Part shown: piece after piece, positions 59,801-64,000 of the stretch
How positions within the stretch are numbered: the first letter of the stretch is position 1
Layout: each line of letters starts with the position of its first letter
Assembly (NCBI GenBank): GCA_964247055.1
Contig: OZ176050.1
Span: 10,416,001-10,480,000, forward strand
Direction: 5' to 3'
Source of the DNA: Paragordius varius
Lineage: Eukaryota > Nematomorpha
DNA: 64,000 nucleotides
Made by a program: the position numbers and the translations under genes
The notes under the pieces: generated by a model
The model's database searches: none
The model's input: the letters and a program-made list of their open reading frames with translations, nothing else
Told to the model about the DNA's origin: nothing

Positions 59801-62800
59801 TCCCTTGACCCATTGATAATCTTCATCCTTTATATTCAATTCCTCAAATGTATACTCTGTAAAATTCTACATATGCCAAAACAAAAATTAGATATATTTT
59901 AAAAAGTATAGGTTATTATCCAAGATAATTTTAAATCTTGATAAATATTTTTTAAAAAATGAGTAATTAATGATAAAATTAGTCCAATAAAATAAAAACT
60001 TTAGGGTTCCGATAAACGAAATCGGCACACGAACGAATCAATCGTATAGCTTCCATATTAATACCTGTGGTCGCTGAAGTTGGTGGTAATACTTCAGTTG
60101 GATTCTTTTGACCTAAAAAATATAAATTTTCAATAAATCTATTTCAATTTCAAAAATAATGTAAAATATCCATAATCACCCTACGTACACTTGGAAAAAA
60201 TCCTTTTTAAAAAATAATTAATGGCAGAATTAGACAAAATAAAATTCATAAATTTTATGTTAATAAAAATATGGAAAAAGAACTTTGTAGAATCACTAAC
60301 TGTCAAAAGATTTTCCAATATTTTCCGTAAATTAACCTGTTTTATTGGATTGAAGAGTTTTATTGGAGATAAATGATGATAGGGAGGTCTTTATTTCCGA
60401 GCTTATGTGTGTAACTTGGCTGGTCGTAGGATGAGACGATAATTGCTGGTACAAAAGTTCTTTAGCATCAAAACAGGCGAATTCGGCCAAACACTTTATT
60501 AAATTTTGAAAGGAATCGATAATGTTTATGGAAAAATCACATTTGCTTGTTTCACAGATTTCACCTTAAATATATAGCAATGTAAAAATATAATTTCTAG
60601 AGTATTCATCTTTATAGGATATTTTCTCCTTTCAAAGGAGGTAAACGTGTTATAGTTATCCATTCCTTTCTATCTACTGCTTGTTCAATTTTTATAATGA
60701 GAAAATGTAGGTCTTTTTAAATAGTCGATTGCAAGGTTTATATAATTTTTTTTGATAAAATGACTAAATCCAAGAAAGTAAAACCGTTTTATTTACTCAA
60801 ATAATGTAGTAGTCAAGCATTCAGAAGAATAATGACACAATCTCGCAGAAAAATTATAAAATTGACGACAAACACTTTTAAAATCCTTTTTAAAAAATTT
60901 ATATATTAAATAACCGTTTTTTAGTATATTAATTAATAAATTTTATGTTTTTTAACTATATTATATTCAATTTACTTGATATATAATTGAGAGATTGAAA
61001 TGCCATTTCAATAATTTGTAAATATTGTTCGCACCATTTTTCACGCAATTCATTTTCGAGTTGTGAACCATGAGGTATGGCCCATTGAATTTCGTTTTCT
61101 GTATATATATATATATACATATTAAAATAAATTCTCATAGTTATAAAAAAGCGTTTAAAACTTAGCAGTAAAATTTTAAGATTGAAACAAATATAAAAAG
61201 ACTCAAGTAAGAAATTAGATAGTATAATTTATTGATTGTATAAAATTAAAAACAAGCACAATAAATAATTAAATATTTTGGCGGTTAGGGCATTAACAAT
61301 GAAATACTAATATTTTGCTTTAGAGAAAACTATATTTTTGATCACGATTTTACTTTTCATACTTTAAACAATTATAATTATGAAAGATCAAATAAATGCA
61401 TTGCATATTCATATTTTAATTTCTTATTTCGAAACCCAAAAGAATAGGTTATATTTATAAAAAATAAAGGTTTAAGGATATAGTTTCTCTAGTGCCCTTA
61501 ATATTTTAACCTTATTATTAATAATGTAATGAGATTAAATTAAAAAAATTGTTTAATTGTAAAAATTAAAATAAAAATGAGATAACCTATGAAAAAACGT
61601 GTGGATCCCGTATAAGGTGCCATAATAATGAGTTGAAAAACGTTAAATATATTTTTCCATCCAGACTTGATGTTATGGGCTTGAGCTCGTATCATTTGAT
61701 CCATACATCTCACAACCATGTCAATGATGTTTAAAGAACTTATAAAGAAATAGAACATATTATATATATATATAAATATATATTATGATTTTGTTATTTT
61801 TCATTTTTGATTATAAAAAAAGATATCTACTCACAGTTATTATATTGCCTAGTCATATATATATATATATATAAAATATTAACTTTGTTAACATCAATCA
61901 ATTTGTGTCCAGTATGTTTGTATAAATAAAAATAATTATTTATATATAACGTGATTACAATTACTCTTAATCACATGGCCTATTTATTAGATATTCGGAA
62001 TAAATTATAGTAGTTATTAAAAATATCCAATTAAACGAAAAATAATATAAAAAAACTAGATATTTTTATGATACCGATTATTTTTGACAATGTATTCGAA
62101 AGGGCGCAAAAAATCTTTCTGAAATCGAAAATTGGCTAGTTCCCCCTTCTCCAAAAATTTGGTGGACAACTGTCTAAGCGAATCTAAAGCAAAAAAAGCC
62201 ACGCTTTCGTTGTCATGACAACCAACCTAACAATTAACATTATATAAAATAATTAAAAACCTTTTTAAAGTTACATAAAAGTTGTCATAAAAACTACACA
62301 CAAGTCTTTTTATAATAATTTTGAAAAAAACTTTCAAAAGTTACATAAAAAACAGTCTTGAAGATAAAATACCTCATTGAAATGCGGTCCCATTATATCC
62401 CATATTTTACTCCATTGCAATCGAATACGGGCCATATTATAGTAAGAGATCTCTACCAACTTTTGCAAGCTAAACATGCGTCCTCGTAACCAGGCATGAT
62501 CAATAATATCGCTGCTCCCAATATCACTTGAAAAGGCGTGTGACTCTATTAATTAAGTTTTTATTACAAAATATTATATATATGCAACAATATTTTAGAT
62601 TTTAAACATAAAACTGTATACTATTTATTTTAACAATTTTCGCTAGTTCATTGCCAGACACCCGGAAAGACTTATTGAAAAAATAAATTTTACTTGTTCA
62701 TAAAATTTTGTATTTGATTTCTCGCAGGTTGAGAATAATTTTAAAGGGCAGGGTGTTGAACACAACTGGTCTACTCCTTAAATTTTTACATAATTTATAA

Positions 62801-64000
62801 CGTTAAACTCATTTCCAAATGCTTCAAGAAACACTAACAATATAAATATAAAACGGGCTTTTTTTTATTTTTCATTTTGAGTAATGCGGTATTGATAACT
62901 GAATCTGTTAATTCGGAGCAGCTTTGAATAGGCGTCGACGTGGCCAATAAAATTCCTAGATCACACTATGAAAATGTATGATAAGTAATTCTTTCAAAAA
63001 TCTTGCCCAAATTGCATTTAAACGAATAGCAATGCGGCTTCCAGCCAAACAAAAGTACAATAGATGTCATATTCACGTTAAAACAATTCAAAGCGCATAT
63101 ATTATAAAAGCTTCTTTATACTCCGCGTATACCGATAAATGAATCTGATCGTTTCAACGATGATTCCATACCACTACTTGAGTATTGTTGATCATTTCGT
63201 TTCCAAAATTTCATACCAACAGCCGTAGAATTTATATTCTGGTTTTGTCCGACCTAAATAAAATACATCATTATTCAGTAAACCCGTATAATCAAGTAAC
63301 ATAAGATGTTAGCACAAAAAATATATGAACAATATGGTTTAAACCAGAGTTGTCCAACACAAATGGCTTCGCGGGTCGCATTAGCAGGCCGCATTCGAAA
63401 TTTATATAGGAATTCATAAATAATTTATTAAATTTCAAACATGAGACTATAAAAAGCAAAGGAATATAACAATTATTTCTTATTCTTGCCTATTCGATAG
63501 ACTAATTTATAGAAACATCAATTTTACTAAATTTTGTGAGCATGTTTTCGCAAATTGTAGGTTTCCAAATTTTTCGCGGGCACCGTGGAGAAAACCCATC
63601 GTTTTTAGATGCAGATAAATGTTTTAAAAACCATAACTAATAAACTATTTTTAGTTGAATTATCAACTAAAATCGCGCCTTTTCTACACTAATACATTCA
63701 ATTTTTCTAAAAATAGATAATTTAACCCGTATAAATTAATATTAAATAATAACCCGTTGCTTTTGGGCCACTGATTTATAAGATAAAGTTTGTGAATGAT
63801 ACAACGAATCCGTGTGTTGAAAACTAATCCCTCCACCAGATTGCAGTGATGAAAGTGATGTTCGATGTGATAAGGGCGGCATTAGGAATGATAATTCTTC
63901 AGCGCTGACACGGCACAGCGCTCGAACGAAATCACATATAGCTTCTCCATCCAACAAGATGGAACTTGTAAATATTTTATCGATTCGTACCAAGATATTT
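52454..64000 (-). CDS. ARFGEF: Brefeldin-A-inhibited Arf guanine-nucleotide exchange factor (BIG1/2), C-terminal part
   Basis: Exons, 5' to 3': 63754-64000 (continues off the window), 63133-63253, 62373-62545, 62075-62226, 61587-61738, 60976-61098, 60337-60564, 60000-60112, 59736-59866, 59432-59561, 58929-59064, 58087-58225, 57873-57933, 56968-57514, 52838-52961, 52696-52813, 52454-52672; 970 residues, phases consistent. Colinear with the region C-terminal to Sec7: [57 protein letters not shown]...[96 protein letters not shown]. The Sec7 catalytic domain lies right of the window. BIG proteins activate class I Arfs at the trans-Golgi and endosomes. Two of the last introns are 24 bp (52814-52837) and 23 bp (52673-52695), while the neighbouring one is 4.0 kb. 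The insert in exon 60976-61098 and the gapped linker 56968-57514 are variable in the family. Confidence 0.94.
53689..53968. mobile_element. Short decayed relative of the 38.5-kb foldback element
   Basis: Left end TACCATTTTTCGTCC, right end GAAATATGGTA, with degenerate 21-bp units (TTGGATGAAAAAATGTTG type) between. It lies in the 4.0-kb BIG intron. Confidence 0.65.
54336..55510 (+). CDS. Unknown single-pass membrane protein nested in a BIG intron
   Basis: I do not recognise the family. Exons 54336-54413 and 54440-55510 join in phase 0 across a 26-bp GT...AG intron, giving 382 residues. The N terminus ([18 protein letters not shown]) is a plausible signal peptide, and a hydrophobic stretch at about 351-376 ([20 protein letters not shown]) a membrane anchor, so type I topology is likely. 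The middle is Asn/Lys/Thr-rich with many N-glycosylation sequons. A membrane-proximal block carries six cysteines spaced C-x11-C-x22-C-x5-C-x10-C-x3-C (about residues 239-297), followed by an acidic stretch and a basic RERKR patch just before the anchor. Surface receptor or secreted-protein character is inference only. It lies opposite to BIG within intron 52962-56967; no orthologue is known to me. Confidence 0.65.
55511..56967. other. Remainder of the 4-kb BIG intron
   Basis: AT-rich. At 55728-55802 two short hairpins occur close together (GAAACC/GGTTTC and AACAGGC-TTCTT-GCCTGTT) in a less AT-rich patch of about 150 bp, possibly a structured RNA or element end; otherwise only the (TA)n run at 56764-56813. 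Confidence 0.4.
56764..56813. repeat. (TA)n microsatellite
   Basis: About 25 uninterrupted TA units in the BIG intron 52962-56967. Confidence 0.95.
63345..63580. mobile_element. hAT-type MITE fragment in a BIG intron
   Basis: Left end CAGAGTTGTCCAACAC with GCTTCGCGGGTCGCATTAG, close to the complement of the right end of the element at 21271-21520. The right terminus near TTTCGCGGGCACCGTGG is not well defined and no target duplication was found. It lies in intron 63254-63753. Confidence 0.5.

Noticed and set aside
1-64000. CRISPR arrays, bacterial operons, tRNA or rRNA genes, LTR or retrovirus-like elements
   Set aside because: None seen; the tandem arrays present are minisatellite units without unique spacers, and no long terminal repeats, reverse transcriptase motifs or RNA gene boxes were recognised.

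Overview
The window is nuclear DNA of an animal. It is very A+T-rich (roughly three quarters by eye), uses the standard genetic code, and carries spliced genes plus many DNA transposons. The genes point to a metazoan: a Na-K-Cl cotransporter (NKCC), a FAM43-type PTB protein, a KChIP/NCS-type calcium sensor, a BIG-type Arf exchange factor, CKS1 and mitochondrial uS14m. I saw no operons, bacterial genes, retroviral or LTR elements, LINEs, rRNA or tRNA.

Layout. 1-15,376 (minus): NKCC, 21 coding exons that keep one frame by conserved splice sites, with the last C-terminal part beyond the left edge. Its introns hold a CACTA-like element, a Tc/mariner-like MITE and a foldback element. 15.4-18.5 kb: mostly repeats and MITEs. 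18,552-21,833 (plus): secreted SOUL/HEBP-family protein, six exons. 22-25 kb: a Helitron, four MITEs and an unassigned coding-like patch. 25,330-26,063 (plus): unknown, possibly beta-propeller protein. 30,152-30,832 (minus): intronless KChIP/NCS-like EF-hand protein. 33,326-33,716 (minus): MRPS14. 34.5-36.5 kb and 49.1-51.5 kb: two decayed hAT transposase elements with target duplications. 38.5-40.1 kb: a 1.55-kb palindromic foldback element. 40,282-41,474 (minus): an unknown small gene with a hAT element inside an exon. 41,682-43,919 (minus): FAM43-like protein. 52,127-52,405 (plus): CKS1, tail-to-tail with BIG. 52,454-64,000 (minus): C-terminal half of BIG in 17 exons, with an unknown membrane protein gene (54,336-55,510, plus) nested in its 4-kb intron.

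The most striking observation is intron size. Ten introns in six genes are only 21-28 bp (GT...AG, frame-preserving), while other introns in the same region, and even in the same BIG gene, run from about 60 bp to 4 kb. Four of the ten are in genes whose identity is secure enough to fix the splice frame (MRPS14 and CKS1), and two more are in BIG. From memory, introns this short are known among animals chiefly from dicyemid mesozoans, so a dicyemid or another lineage with miniature introns is a possibility, but the long introns and many transposons keep this tentative.

The genes are functionally unrelated housekeeping and signalling genes; no pathway cluster is evident. Exon coordinates were derived by hand from splice motifs and homology remembered from known families; no search was run.
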